Source of the DNA: an uncultured Akkermansia sp.
GTDB lineage: Bacteria > Verrucomicrobiota > Verrucomicrobiia > Verrucomicrobiales > Akkermansiaceae
Direction of reading: 5' to 3'
Assembly (NCBI GenBank): GCA_944390825.1
Contig: CALXRG010000003.1
Coordinates: forward strand, 1-64,000
Length of the DNA: 64,000 nucleotides
Positions 1 through 8,487 of the stretch are shown piece by piece. Made by a program: the position numbers and the translations under genes. Numbering within the stretch: the first letter of the stretch is position 1; the number at the start of each line of letters is the position of its first letter. The notes beneath the pieces were generated by a model. That model was not told the DNA's origin. It ran no database searches and saw only the letters and a program-made list of their open reading frames with translations.

Positions 1-77
1 GGGCGCTCCAATCTCGGGGCGCTCCAATCTCGGGGCGCTCCAATCTCGGGGCGCTCCAATCTCGGGGCGCTCCAATC
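1..77. repeat. 16-bp tandem repeat, 4.8 copies
   Basis: Four identical 16-bp units (gggcgctccaatctcg) followed by 13 bases of a fifth, running off the left edge of the window. The array ends at an inverted repeat, ccaatc (72-77) and gattgg (81-86), separated by three bases. The units abut with no spacers, so this is a minisatellite and not a CRISPR array. Its full length is unknown because it continues leftward. Confidence 0.9.
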
Positions 78-250
78 AACGATTGGACTTACTCCTAAGC
101 TAGGGCCATTTTATGCGAACAGGTGGGTGATGTCAAGGAAAATGGGGGAAGATAGAGGATGTTATTTTTGCGGCTGAGAGGGTTGCAGTTACCTGGTTTT
201 CAGGGGCTGGGGTGGAGGGCTTGGGGAGGGGGTGGGCTGTCTGCAAGAAG

Positions 251-277
251 GCCGTACCGCACGGGGTGCGGTACGGC
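251..277 (-). terminator. Hairpin downstream of RND pump gene
   Basis: A perfect 12-bp stem (251-262 with 266-277) with a 3-base loop lies 33 bases after the stop codon of the efflux pump gene on the minus strand. It lacks a strong U-run, so intrinsic termination is only likely. The rest of 78-310 shows no gene. Confidence 0.5.
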
Positions 278-310
278 TTGGCTGGGGGGAGGGGTGGCTT
301 GCGGGGGGGG

Positions 311-3300
311 TTACCTGGTGGTGGCTGGCTTGCGGCGGAGGAGGCGTACGGTGGCGTCGCGCATGCGGGCGAAGATGGCGTAGAGGCCGGGTACCATGAA
401 GATGCCGAAGATGGTGGCCAGGACCATGCCGCAGAAGGTGGTGATGCCGATTTCCTGGCGGCTGGCGGCTCCGGAGCCGGTGGCGATGACCATGGGGAAG
501 ACGCCGAAGATGAAGGAGACGGCGGTCATCATGACGGCGCGGAAGCGCAGGCTGGCGCCGCGCAGGGCGGCGTCGCGGATGGGGATGCCGCTGTCATGCT
601 GTTCTTTGCTGAATTCGACCATGAGGATGGCGTTTTTGGCGGAGAGGCCGATGAGCATCAGCAGGCCGAGTTGGACGTAGATGGACATGGTCAGGCCAAA
701 GAGTTGCACGCCCATGAGGGCTCCGAGGGTGGCGACGCTGACGGAGAGCATGACGGGTACCGGGGTGGTCCAGCTTTCGTACTGGGCGACGAGGAAGAGG
801 TAGGCGAAGATGAGGGCGAGGACGATGAGGGAGCCGATCTTGCCGCTGTTTTCACGCTCCTGGTAGGAGAGGTTTTTCCAGCCGAGCATCCATTGGCGGC
901 CGGTGTTGGCGGTGCGCTCTTGCTGGTTGATGTCTGCGATGATGTCTTCCAGCAGGGTCATGACTTGGCCGGAGCCGACGCCCGGGGCGGCGGTGATGTC
1001 GATGTCGGCGCTCATGTACTGCTCAAATCGGCCGTAGCTGGCGGGGCCCATGCGGTAGGAGAGGGTGCAGACGGCGGAGAGGGGTACCATGACGCCGTCT
1101 TCGTTGCGGACCATCTGGTTGAGGATGTCGTCGGCGGTGCGGCGGTCAGCGGTGTTGCCCTGGATGATGACTTTGAAGTTGAAGCCGTTGAGGGTGAAGT
1201 CGTTGACGTAGCTGGAGGCCATGACGCCCTTGAGGGTGGAGAAGATGGTGCTGACGGGGACGCGCAGGGCCTGGGCTTTCTCGCGGTTGATGTCGAGGCT
1301 GATTTGGGGGATGTTGGCGTCGAAGTCGATGCGGGTGCCGGAGACGGTGTCGGTGTGGGCGAGGAGGCGCTGCTCGACTTCTTTGATCATGTCGCCGAGT
1401 TCCTGGGGGGAGTCGGTGCCGCTGACCATGAGGACGGCGGAGACTCCGCCGGTGATGCCGAGGCCTTTGATGGAGGGCGGGGTCATGGCGATGACGGTGG
1501 CTTCCGGGATGTCTGCGCAGGCTTTGTTGATCATGCTGGCGATGGAGGTGCTGTGCAGCTCGGGGGTGCTGCGTTCGTCCCAGTGGGTGAGCTGGATGAT
1601 GATGGTGCCGTTGCCTTCACCGACGCCGCCCATCATGCTGTAGCCGGCGTTGACGGTGATGGTGCGGATGCCGGGGATGTCTTTGAGGCGTTTTTCGATG
1701 GTGCGCATGACTTTGTCGGTGCGCTGCTTGGCGGTGGCGGTGCCTTCAAGGCGGACCATGACGAAGAGGGCGCCGGAGTCTTCGGTGGGGACAAAGGAGC
1801 TGTTGAGAAGCTCTGGGGCGATGAGGTTTTTCGGGTAGAGTTGCTGGGCGTTGGCGTTGCGTTTGGTGGCGGGGGCCTGGGTGCCGGTGTCGCTTTGGAA
1901 GAGGTCCAGCCATGCCTGGGGGGCGCCGTTCATGTAGATGTAGTTGCCGGCAAAGACGGCAAGCAGCAGCAGGATGGTGAGCCAGGCGTTGCGGACGAGG
2001 ATGCCGGCGCCTTTCAGGTAGATGCGCCGGCTGATGTCGAGCAGCCAGTTGAAGGGGGTGAAGAGGATGCTCAGCCGGCTGGGTTTGGCGTTCGCCGGGC
2101 GCAGGATGAGGGCGCAGAGGGCGGGGGAGAGGGTCAGGGCGTTGAAGGTGGAGATGCAGAGCGCTACGCACATGGTGACGGAGAATTGCGTGTAGATGAC
2201 GCCGACCATGCCGCCGTAGAAGGCGATGGGGACGTAGACGGCGAGGGTCACGAGTGTGGTGGCGATGACGGCGCCCGTGATTTGCTTCATGCTTTTGATG
2301 GTGGCTTCTTTCGGGCTGAGTTTTTCCTCCTGGATGAGGCGCATGACGTTTTCGACGACGATGATGGCGTCATCTACCAGGGAGCCGATGACCAGGATCA
2401 GGCCGAACATGGTCAGTACGTTGATGGTGTAGCCCAGGGGGTACATGATCATGAAGGCTCCGAGTAGGGAGACGGGGATGGCGATGGTCGGGATGAGGGT
2501 GGCCCGCCAGTCCTGCAGGAAGACGTAGGTGATGAAGACGACGAGGATGAGCGCGACGATGAGGGTGATGACGATTTCTTCCATCGTGGCGCGGATGGAG
2601 AGGGTGGGGTCGTAGCCCATGCCCCATTTGACGGTATCCGGCAGGGTGGGCTCGATTTCTTCCATGAGGGCTTTGAGGCGGTCGACGGTGGCGATGTCGT
2701 TCGCGTCGTTCATGCGGAAGACCATCATGGTGACGCCTTCTTTGCCGTCGACGCGGCCGTAGCCAGCGTTGTTGGCAGCGCCCAGTTCGACGGTGGCGAT
2801 GTCTTTGAGTTTGGTGATGTGGCCGTCTTCGCCGCGGCGGATGATGATGTTTTCAAATTGTTCGACGGTTTGGAGGCGGCCGAGGGTGGTGACTTTGAAG
2901 GTGGCGTAGGATTGCTCGTCTTCTGCGCCGACGGAGCCGGCGGCGGCTTGGACGTTTTGCTCTTCGATGGCTTGGCTGATGTCGGAGGGGGTGATGTTGA
3001 GTGCGCTCATGCGGGTGGTGTTCATCCAGATGCGCATGGCGTAGTCACGGCTGGGGATGATGTCTGCCCCGGAGATGCCGTCGACCTGGATGATGCGGTC
3101 GCGCAGGTTCATGCGTACCCAGTTGGAGAGTTCCAGGACGCTCATTTTGTTCTCATCGCAGGTGAACTTGAGCTGGCAGAGCATGTCGCTGGAGCGCTTG
3201 CGGACGTTGTAGCCGGTTTTTTTGATGTCAGAGGGGAGTTTGGCTTCGATCTGGCGGATGGCGTTGGAGACGTTCTGCATGGCGGTGTCGTCGTTCGTCC

Positions 3301-3592
3301 CGGTGGCGAAGATGAGGGTGAGCGAGTAGCTGCCGCTGTTGGTGCAGGAGGAGTAGTAGTAGAGCAGGTCGTCGAGGCCGACGACTTGTTCTTCGACCGG
3401 GGCGGCGACGACTTGGGCGAGTTCTTCTGCGCTGGCTCCTGAGTAGGTCATCCTGACGGAGATGGTGGGGGGCGAGACTTCCGGGTACTCGGAGACGGGC
3501 ATTTTGCTCATGCAGACGAGGCCGGCGAGCATCGTCAGGATGGAGATGACGAAGGCGAACTTCGGGCGGTGGATGAAGAATTCGGAGAACAT
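311..3592 (-). CDS. RND multidrug efflux permease (HAE-1/AcrB family)
   Basis: A 1093-residue inner-membrane proton/drug antiporter of the AcrB/MexB type. The N-terminus ([15 protein letters not shown]) is the usual cytoplasmic cap before TM1. TM4 carries the proton-relay aspartates in [13 protein letters not shown], and TM10 carries [12 protein letters not shown]. Two large periplasmic porter/docking regions follow TM1 and TM7, and the length fits the family. The first residue chosen is the only sensible ATG, 24 bases after the stop of the adaptor gene, so the two are co-transcribed. No Shine-Dalgarno sequence is visible. No TolC-like outer-membrane factor lies nearby, so one must be recruited from elsewhere. 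The substrate cannot be told from sequence. Confidence 0.95.
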   Translation of the reverse strand: MFSEFFIHRPKFAFVISILTMLAGLVCMSKMPVSEYPEVSPPTISVRMTYSGASAEELAQVVAAPVEEQVVGLDDLLYYYSSCTNSGSYSLTLIFATGTNDDTAMQNVSNAIRQIEAKLPSDIKKTGYNVRKRSSDMLCQLKFTCDENKMSVLELSNWVRMNLRDRIIQVDGISGADIIPSRDYAMRIWMNTTRMSALNITPSDISQAIEEQNVQAAAGSVGAEDEQSYATFKVTTLGRLQTVEQFENIIIRRGEDGHITKLKDIATVELGAANNAGYGRVDGKEGVTMMVFRMNDANDIATVDRLKALMEEIEPTLPDTVKWGMGYDPTLSIRATMEEIVITLIVALILVVFITYVFLQDWRATLIPTIAIPVSLLGAFMIMYPLGYTINVLTMFGLILVIGSLVDDAIIVVENVMRLIQEEKLSPKEATIKSMKQITGAVIATTLVTLAVYVPIAFYGGMVGVIYTQFSVTMCVALCISTFNALTLSPALCALILRPANAKPSRLSILFTPFNWLLDISRRIYLKGAGILVRNAWLTILLLLAVFAGNYIYMNGAPQAWLDLFQSDTGTQAPATKRNANAQQLYPKNLIAPELLNSSFVPTEDSGALFVMVRLEGTATAKQRTDKVMRTIEKRLKDIPGIRTITVNAGYSMMGGVGEGNGTIIIQLTHWDERSTPELHSTSIASMINKACADIPEATVIAMTPPSIKGLGITGGVSAVLMVSGTDSPQELGDMIKEVEQRLLAHTDTVSGTRIDFDANIPQISLDINREKAQALRVPVSTIFSTLKGVMASSYVNDFTLNGFNFKVIIQGNTADRRTADDILNQMVRNEDGVMVPLSAVCTLSYRMGPASYGRFEQYMSADIDITAAPGVGSGQVMTLLEDIIADINQQERTANTGRQWMLGWKNLSYQERENSGKIGSLIVLALIFAYLFLVAQYESWTTPVPVMLSVSVATLGALMGVQLFGLTMSIYVQLGLLMLIGLSAKNAILMVEFSKEQHDSGIPIRDAALRGASLRFRAVMMTAVSFIFGVFPMVIATGSGAASRQEIGITTFCGMVLATIFGIFMVPGLYAIFARMRDATVRLLRRKPATTR

Positions 3593-3616
3593 GTGGGTGG
3601 GGTGGGGGAGAGGGGG

Positions 3617-5746
3617 TTATTGCTCGATGGTGACGGGACAGCCGTCGCTGAGGTCAGCGAGGTTGGTGGTGAGGACTTGGTCGCCTTCGTTGAGTCCGGA
3701 GTAGATGGGGATGCGCCCGCTGGCGGTGCTTTTGCCGCAGAGGACGCGGGTTTCCACGGCTTTGCCGTCGCGGCAGGTGTAGACGTAGCGGCCGCTGGTG
3801 TCGGTGAGGATGGCTTCGGCGGGGACGCTGCAGACTTTGCATTCGGGTTTGCGGGTGAGGCGGATGGTGACGGTGGCTCCCGGGTGCAGGGTGCGCTCGG
3901 CGTTGGGGAAGGTGGCCCAGAAGTTTTGGGTGTTGGTGGTGGATTTGATGTGGTTGTCGCCGAAGGAGACTTCGCCTTGCTCGGGGTATTCTTCGCCGTT
4001 GGCGGTGATGAGGGTGATGTCGGAGTGGGCGAGGAGGTGCTCGTCGGAGCCGAAGTGGGAGAGGACGTCGTTTTCGCTGAGGAAGAAGCGGACGTAGATG
4101 GGGCTCATCTGGTAGAGGGTGGTGATGCTTTGGCGGGTGTCGGCGAAGTAGTTGCCCTGGGCTTGCTGGACGCGGCCGATGCGGGAGTTGATGGTGGCGC
4201 GGACGTCGCAGCGGTTGAGGTCGTCTTCGTTGATGACGAGTTGGGCTTGGGCGCCGGATTTCTGGGCGCAGAGCTGGCGGAAGGTGGCTTGGGCGCTGTC
4301 GAGTTCATCCTGGCTGGAGGCGCCGCGCTCGACGAGGTATTTCTGGCGTTCGAGTTTTTTCCGGGCGTCCTCGATTTGGATGGTCAGCTGGGCGATGCGG
4401 GCTTTCTGGGCGTCGACGGCGGCTTGGTAGCGCGTGGGATCGATGCGGAAGATGACGTCGCCTTGTTTGACCATTTTGCCGTCTTTGACTTTTTGCTCGA
4501 TGAGGAGGCCGGTGACGAGGGGCAGGACGTCGACTTTGTTGATGGATTCGACTTGGGCGCCGTTGCAGATGAGCTCGGTGGTGTCGGATTCTTTGATGAC
4601 GGTGTTTGCTTTGCAGGTGATGGTTTCGGCGTCTGCTGCGCCGGCGCAGGTTGGGGTGGCAGCGGTGTTTTTGCGCATGACGGGGGTGACTTTGGCTCCG
4701 ACGCGGGTTTTGTGAGAGCCGTCGGTGATGACGGTTTCGCCTTCTTCGAGGCCTTTGTAGATGGATTGCTGGCTGCCTTGGACGGTGCCGGCGATGACGT
4801 CGCGCCGTTCAACGGTGTTGTCGGCGTTGACGATGTAGACGAAGGAGCCTTTGTTGTCGTAGCGTACGGCGGTCATGGGGACCATGGCGACGGTTTCTGT
4901 GTCGCTGAGGCTGACGGTGAGGGCGCCGAGGCCGATGGGGGTGAGGATGTGGTCTTTGTTGTCAAACTCGGCCCAGAGGCTGTAGGAGTCGGTTTTGGAG
5001 GAGAGGGCGTTGTCGACGACGCGGATGCGGCCGTTGTGCGGGTAGTTTTGGCCGGAGGCGAGTTTGAGCTTGACGGTGGTGACTTTGGAGATGTTGCGGG
5101 AGCCGCCGAAGATGCCGTTGACGTCGCTTTGGCTCAGGGGGAAGCGGACGTAGATGGGGTCCATCTGGCGGATGGAGCATATTTCCTCACCGGGTTTGAT
5201 GTAGTGGCCTTCTGAGTAGTTGAGCCGGCCGATGCGCCCGGTGATTTCGGCGCGGATGGTGCAGTCGGCGAGGTTTTTTTCGGCGGTGGCGAGTTCGGCT
5301 TCGGCTTCGGCTTTCTGGGCTTTGAGTTCTTCCAGCTGGGCTTTGGCGGTGTCGAGGTTTTCGGCGGAGGTCAGCCGGTCGGCTCCGAGTTTGCTTTTGC
5401 GCTGGTAGTTGGCTTCGGCGTAGGCGAGCTTGGCTTCGATTTCGTCGACAGTGGCTTGTGCTTTTTGTACGGCTGCTTTGTAGCGGATCGGTTCGATTTC
5501 AAAGAGGATGTCTCCTTTCCGGACGATGCTGCCTTCTTTGAATTGGGGTTTTTGGAGGTGGCCTTCGACGGCGGAGGTGACGGTGACGTATCGGATGGCT
5601 TCGGTGTGGCCGATGCTGCGGCGTGCGACGGCGTCTTTGCCTTTGGTGACGGTGCCGACTTGGACGTAGGGTGCGGTGCCCGGGGCTTGCGCGTGGGCGG
5701 TTCCGGCCAGTGCCAGTAGGGTGAGTGCGGTGATTCCTCTGTTCAT
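3617..5746 (-). CDS. Tandem-duplicated RND periplasmic adaptor (double MFP)
   Basis: A 709-residue exported adaptor for the downstream AcrB-type pump. Residues 1-19 form a signal peptide ending in AHA; there is no lipobox cysteine. Two complete HlyD/AcrA-type modules follow in one chain, at about residues 25-375 and 390-709. Each has a first lipoyl half (KGDILFEIEP; QGDVIFRIDP), a coiled-coil hairpin rich in A/E/K/Q, a second lipoyl half (GRIGRLNYSEGHYIKPG; SRIGRVQQAQGNYF), a beta-barrel with DPIYVRF or SPIYVRF, and a membrane-proximal domain. Ordinary adaptors have one module of about 370-400 residues. The start at 5746 was chosen for the signal peptide; the frame stays open upstream but runs into the flavodoxin gene. 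Confidence 0.93.
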   Translation of the reverse strand: MNRGITALTLLALAGTAHAQAPGTAPYVQVGTVTKGKDAVARRSIGHTEAIRYVTVTSAVEGHLQKPQFKEGSIVRKGDILFEIEPIRYKAAVQKAQATVDEIEAKLAYAEANYQRKSKLGADRLTSAENLDTAKAQLEELKAQKAEAEAELATAEKNLADCTIRAEITGRIGRLNYSEGHYIKPGEEICSIRQMDPIYVRFPLSQSDVNGIFGGSRNISKVTTVKLKLASGQNYPHNGRIRVVDNALSSKTDSYSLWAEFDNKDHILTPIGLGALTVSLSDTETVAMVPMTAVRYDNKGSFVYIVNADNTVERRDVIAGTVQGSQQSIYKGLEEGETVITDGSHKTRVGAKVTPVMRKNTAATPTCAGAADAETITCKANTVIKESDTTELICNGAQVESINKVDVLPLVTGLLIEQKVKDGKMVKQGDVIFRIDPTRYQAAVDAQKARIAQLTIQIEDARKKLERQKYLVERGASSQDELDSAQATFRQLCAQKSGAQAQLVINEDDLNRCDVRATINSRIGRVQQAQGNYFADTRQSITTLYQMSPIYVRFFLSENDVLSHFGSDEHLLAHSDITLITANGEEYPEQGEVSFGDNHIKSTTNTQNFWATFPNAERTLHPGATVTIRLTRKPECKVCSVPAEAILTDTSGRYVYTCRDGKAVETRVLCGKSTASGRIPIYSGLNEGDQVLTTNLADLSDGCPVTIEQ

Positions 5747-5869
5747 GTGTGGTGGAAGGCTGGGTGGTGGAAGGTGGTGTGCTCTGGGATGGTGCGGTCG
5801 AAGATGCTGGTGCTGCGCGCGGTATGCTGCGGATGGGCAATGCGCGGGTGATGACTGTACGAGGCACAA

Positions 5870-5882
5870 CCCCGCTTCGGGG
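5870..5882. terminator. Small GC hairpin between flavodoxin and adaptor genes
   Basis: ccccg (5870-5874) pairs with cgggg (5878-5882) around a 3-base loop, 33 bases after the flavodoxin stop. The stem is short and has no T-run, so it is only a weak terminator candidate. Confidence 0.25.
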
Positions 5883-5915
5883 GCTTGGTTGCGGGGATAA
5901 TGGGCGATGGCGCTG

Positions 5916-6362
5916 TTATTTTTGCCGGGTGAGGATGGGCTGGAGTTTGTTGAGCCAGAGGGGAAGATCGGCGGCGCCGTTGTCGTCGCTGAGGGTGATG
6001 GGCAGCAGGCGTTCGGCACCGGCGGCGGCCAGGAAGTGGTCGAAGTCTTTGCCGGCTTGGCAGAAGTGCCCGAAGCTGGCCATGCCGATGCCGAAGACGG
6101 CGTAGCGGACGCCGGTGAGGGAGGTTTCGTTTTTGCTGAGCTGGTAGTGCAGTTCGGCGGCGTTGGAGGGGGGATCGCCGTCGCCCCAGGTGCTGGTGAT
6201 GATGAGCAGAATGCCGCTGAGTTGGGGCAGGTCGCTGACTTTGGCGTCGTCGAGCGGGTCGAGGGTGACTTCGTGGCCGAGTTGTTGCAGGTGTTCCACG
6301 GCTTGCTCAGCGAGTTGCTCGGTGCTGCCGGTTTCGGAGCCGTACAGAATGTGGATGATCAT
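5916..6362 (-). CDS. Flavodoxin-like FMN protein (MioC/flavodoxin domain)
   Basis: A 148-residue single-domain flavodoxin-fold protein. The phosphate-binding loop is GSETGST at residues 9-15, as in MioC and the flavodoxin domains of sulfite and cytochrome P450 reductases. TSTWGDGDPP (about 57-66) and the YAVFGIGMASFGHFCQAGK stretch form the two isoalloxazine loops. It should bind FMN and carry electrons in the cytoplasm. The partner is not evident. It stands 92 bases after the HAD-FolB gene and 169 bases before the adaptor gene on the same strand, so co-transcription is possible but uncertain. Confidence 0.85.
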   Translation of the reverse strand: MIIHILYGSETGSTEQLAEQAVEHLQQLGHEVTLDPLDDAKVSDLPQLSGILLIITSTWGDGDPPSNAAELHYQLSKNETSLTGVRYAVFGIGMASFGHFCQAGKDFDHFLAAAGAERLLPITLSDDNGAADLPLWLNKLQPILTRQK

Positions 6363-6454
6363 GGTGGGAAGGGCGTGATGTGGTGCTGGGGAAGGGCGGG
6401 CGGGGGCGTTCCCGCTGCCTGAGCGGGGCTGGCGGTTGGAGCCGGGGTGTGGGG

Positions 6455-7441
6455 TCAGGCGGTGGGGTAGGATGCCCGCACGGAGGAGGAATCAGCATGC
6501 GGCAGGATGAACTTGTGCAGCTCTACGGTGGCACTCAGGGCGCCGAATTCTTCCACGATGCAGCGGGCAAAGCGGTGGGCGAGGGTTTCCAGCAGGCGGG
6601 TGGGCTGCTGCTGCGCCAGGGCGACGAGACGGCGGGCGAGGACGTCATAATCGACGGTGTGGCTGATGTCGTCTTCCATTTTGTCGAGGGGAGTGGGGGG
6701 GAGGTAGGAGATGTCGGCCTTGAGCCGCTGGGGGGTGGCGCGCTCTGCATCCGGTACGCCGATGCAGCAGGTGAACTCAAGGCCGTTGATGCGTATGGCA
6801 TCGGGCTTGGGTGCCCGGGCGGCTTTGAGCAGTAGTTGCTGGAGGGTGCTCAGGTCCGGTACGATGAGGTCCGGCCTGGCACTGCTGAGCTGGCGGGCGC
6901 TGTTGTAGCCGGTGAGCACACCGATGCCGGTGATGCCAACGCGGTGCGCGGCGTTGATGTCGTGCTGCATGTCGCCGATGAAGGCGGTTTCCTCCGGTGC
7001 GAGGCCGTGCATGCGCATCAGGGTGGGGATGTGGTGCTCCTTGTTGTGGATGCCGGAGTGAACGTGTTCGAAGAAGGGCATGATGCCCAGCAGGCGGGCC
7101 TGTGTATCAAAGGCTTTCGGATCCATGCTCGTGAGAGCAAAGCAGCGGATGCCCAGAGCTGAGCAAAACTCCATGAACTCGCGCGCGTGCGGCAGCAGGA
7201 CGACCGGGGTCGATGAGCTGTCAAACGCTTGCCGGTAGTAGTTTTCCAGGTCTTCGAGTTTGGCTTGCGGCAGTTTCCAGGCGTAGTAGTCCGGGTAGGG
7301 GAGCTGGAACTCTTCGCGGAAGCGTTCTTTGGTGAGGGGGGGGAGGTTGTACCGGGCGAGGACGTAGTTGGTGGCCTCGATGGTGAGATCCATGTCGTTG
7401 CACAGTGTGCCTGACCAGTCAAAGATAAGATTGCGGAACAT
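6455..7441 (-). CDS. HAD phosphatase fused to dihydroneopterin aldolase (FolB)
   Basis: A 328-residue two-domain protein. Residues 1-210 are a HAD hydrolase: motif I DWSGTL (8-13) with the nucleophile Asp, motif II around LTSMD, motif IV IGDMQHD. The second motif I Asp (usual DxD) is Ser, as in phosphonatase-type HADs that also lack it. Residues 213-328 are a FolB domain with INGLEFTCCIGVPDAER, HTVDYDVLARRL, LLETLAHRFA and the late Lys in ELHKFI; the Glu and Lys used for catalysis are present. FolB splits 7,8-dihydroneopterin into 6-hydroxymethyl-dihydropterin and glycolaldehyde in folate synthesis. The fusion suggests the HAD half supplies the preceding dephosphorylation. The gene starts 4 bases after the upstream stop. 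Confidence 0.88.
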   Translation of the reverse strand: MFRNLIFDWSGTLCNDMDLTIEATNYVLARYNLPPLTKERFREEFQLPYPDYYAWKLPQAKLEDLENYYRQAFDSSSTPVVLLPHAREFMEFCSALGIRCFALTSMDPKAFDTQARLLGIMPFFEHVHSGIHNKEHHIPTLMRMHGLAPEETAFIGDMQHDINAAHRVGITGIGVLTGYNSARQLSSARPDLIVPDLSTLQQLLLKAARAPKPDAIRINGLEFTCCIGVPDAERATPQRLKADISYLPPTPLDKMEDDISHTVDYDVLARRLVALAQQQPTRLLETLAHRFARCIVEEFGALSATVELHKFILPHADSSSVRASYPTA

Positions 7442-7445
7442 GGGG

Positions 7446-8447
7446 TTACGGTTTCCGGGTTTTGGGCCGTGTTTTCATGATGGAGCTGCTGCCCGGCCGG
7501 GTGGAGATGCGGTTGACGGTTTGGTATTTGCGGATGGCGTGCTTGAGCGCGGGGTTGACGAACGGGTTGTCTTTGCCGTATTTCGCCCACGGACCGCCCG
7601 GTACGCGTGTGAAATCGACGAAGCGCCAGTGGACGGTCGCAGTGCCGGTGGTGATGCCCAGGTAGTCGCGTACGGCCGGTGAGATGTCGATGCCGGCGGC
7701 TTTGTTGTGTTCGTTTTTGGGGCGTGCGTTGCCAAAGACGTATTCCCAGTCGTCGGTGCGGAAGGGGCCGCAGTCTTCCCACTGGGCAAAGCAGTATTTG
7801 CCGTTGTAGTAGATTTGTACCCAAGTGCCGCGGCAGACGGATTCATATTTGCCGCCTTTGTCCCGGTGGTACCAGGGGATCACTTTCTCAGCTTCCGGTT
7901 TGGGCCCTCCCTTTTCGATGTCGTTGTAGGGCAGGGCAACGTAAAAGGGGTTGAGCTGGGGAGTGAAGCCCAGGGGAGCGTAGGTGATGGGGCAGCGGTT
8001 GGCGGGGTTCGGATCGTCGAAGCCGCCGTAGTTGTCATCCCAGGCGCTGTCCCAGCTGCTGGCGGTGTTCGGCGTCGGATTGTTTTTGCTGGGCAGTTCG
8101 CCGATGTAGAAGTAGGTCGCCGTGATGTCAAAGTGCCAGGGCATGGTCCCGGGTGAGTGGACTTTGGGCAGTTTCTTCGGATCCGGGAAGTTGGTGCGGT
8201 GGCTTTGGTCGATCGCCGGCCGGATGGGGCCGGCTTTGATGGCTTCGGCCCGCAGGCGCTCGGCAGACATGAGCCGCGCCGGGCGCCGGGTGACTGTCGC
8301 CCGGTTCCCGGAAGTGCGCCCGGTGGCCCCTGCCGAGGAGTCCGACAGACCGACCGCTCCGGTCCGTGCATCCTGTGCGTTTGCCGCCGCCAGGCAGCAG
8401 AGGACAGGGCCCGCCAGGAAAAGAAGGAGCTGGTGAACGCGCTGCAT
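7446..8447 (-). CDS. Secreted protein with RlpA-like double-psi barrel
   Basis: A 333-residue protein with a signal peptide (hydrophobic stretch to about residue 24, ending AANA). The middle contains WVQIYYNGKYCFAQWEDCGPF and, later, AGIDISPAVRDYLGI, the two hallmarks of a double-psi beta-barrel (RlpA/expansin type: DxGP followed by IDLSxAAAxxLG). The second part has HWRFVD. The N-terminal third and the basic C-terminus (SSSIMKTRPKTRKP) match nothing I recognise. The role is unknown; a cell-wall glycan or peptidoglycan role is inferred only from the barrel family. It is probably co-transcribed with the HAD-FolB gene, 4 bases downstream. Confidence 0.7.
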   Translation of the reverse strand: MQRVHQLLLFLAGPVLCCLAAANAQDARTGAVGLSDSSAGATGRTSGNRATVTRRPARLMSAERLRAEAIKAGPIRPAIDQSHRTNFPDPKKLPKVHSPGTMPWHFDITATYFYIGELPSKNNPTPNTASSWDSAWDDNYGGFDDPNPANRCPITYAPLGFTPQLNPFYVALPYNDIEKGGPKPEAEKVIPWYHRDKGGKYESVCRGTWVQIYYNGKYCFAQWEDCGPFRTDDWEYVFGNARPKNEHNKAAGIDISPAVRDYLGITTGTATVHWRFVDFTRVPGGPWAKYGKDNPFVNPALKHAIRKYQTVNRISTRPGSSSIMKTRPKTRKP

Positions 8448-8487
8448 GGAGGGAGGAGGGGTCGGTTGCCCGGGAGGGGGATGGCGG

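Noticed and set aside
1..77. CRISPR array
   Set aside because: Units of 16 bp abut directly, with no spacers and no cas genes nearby.
212..2467. 751-residue open frame on the plus strand
   Set aside because: It is antisense to the RND pump; composition is Gly/Asp/Glu/Val-rich with no motif, as expected opposite a gene with G/C third positions. The same applies to the long frames at 3569-5215, 11156-12709, 43765-45909 and 52583-54607.
5747..6019. N-terminal extension of the adaptor protein
   Set aside because: It would overlap the flavodoxin gene in another frame and destroy the signal peptide; the sequence is low-complexity Pro/Ser/His.
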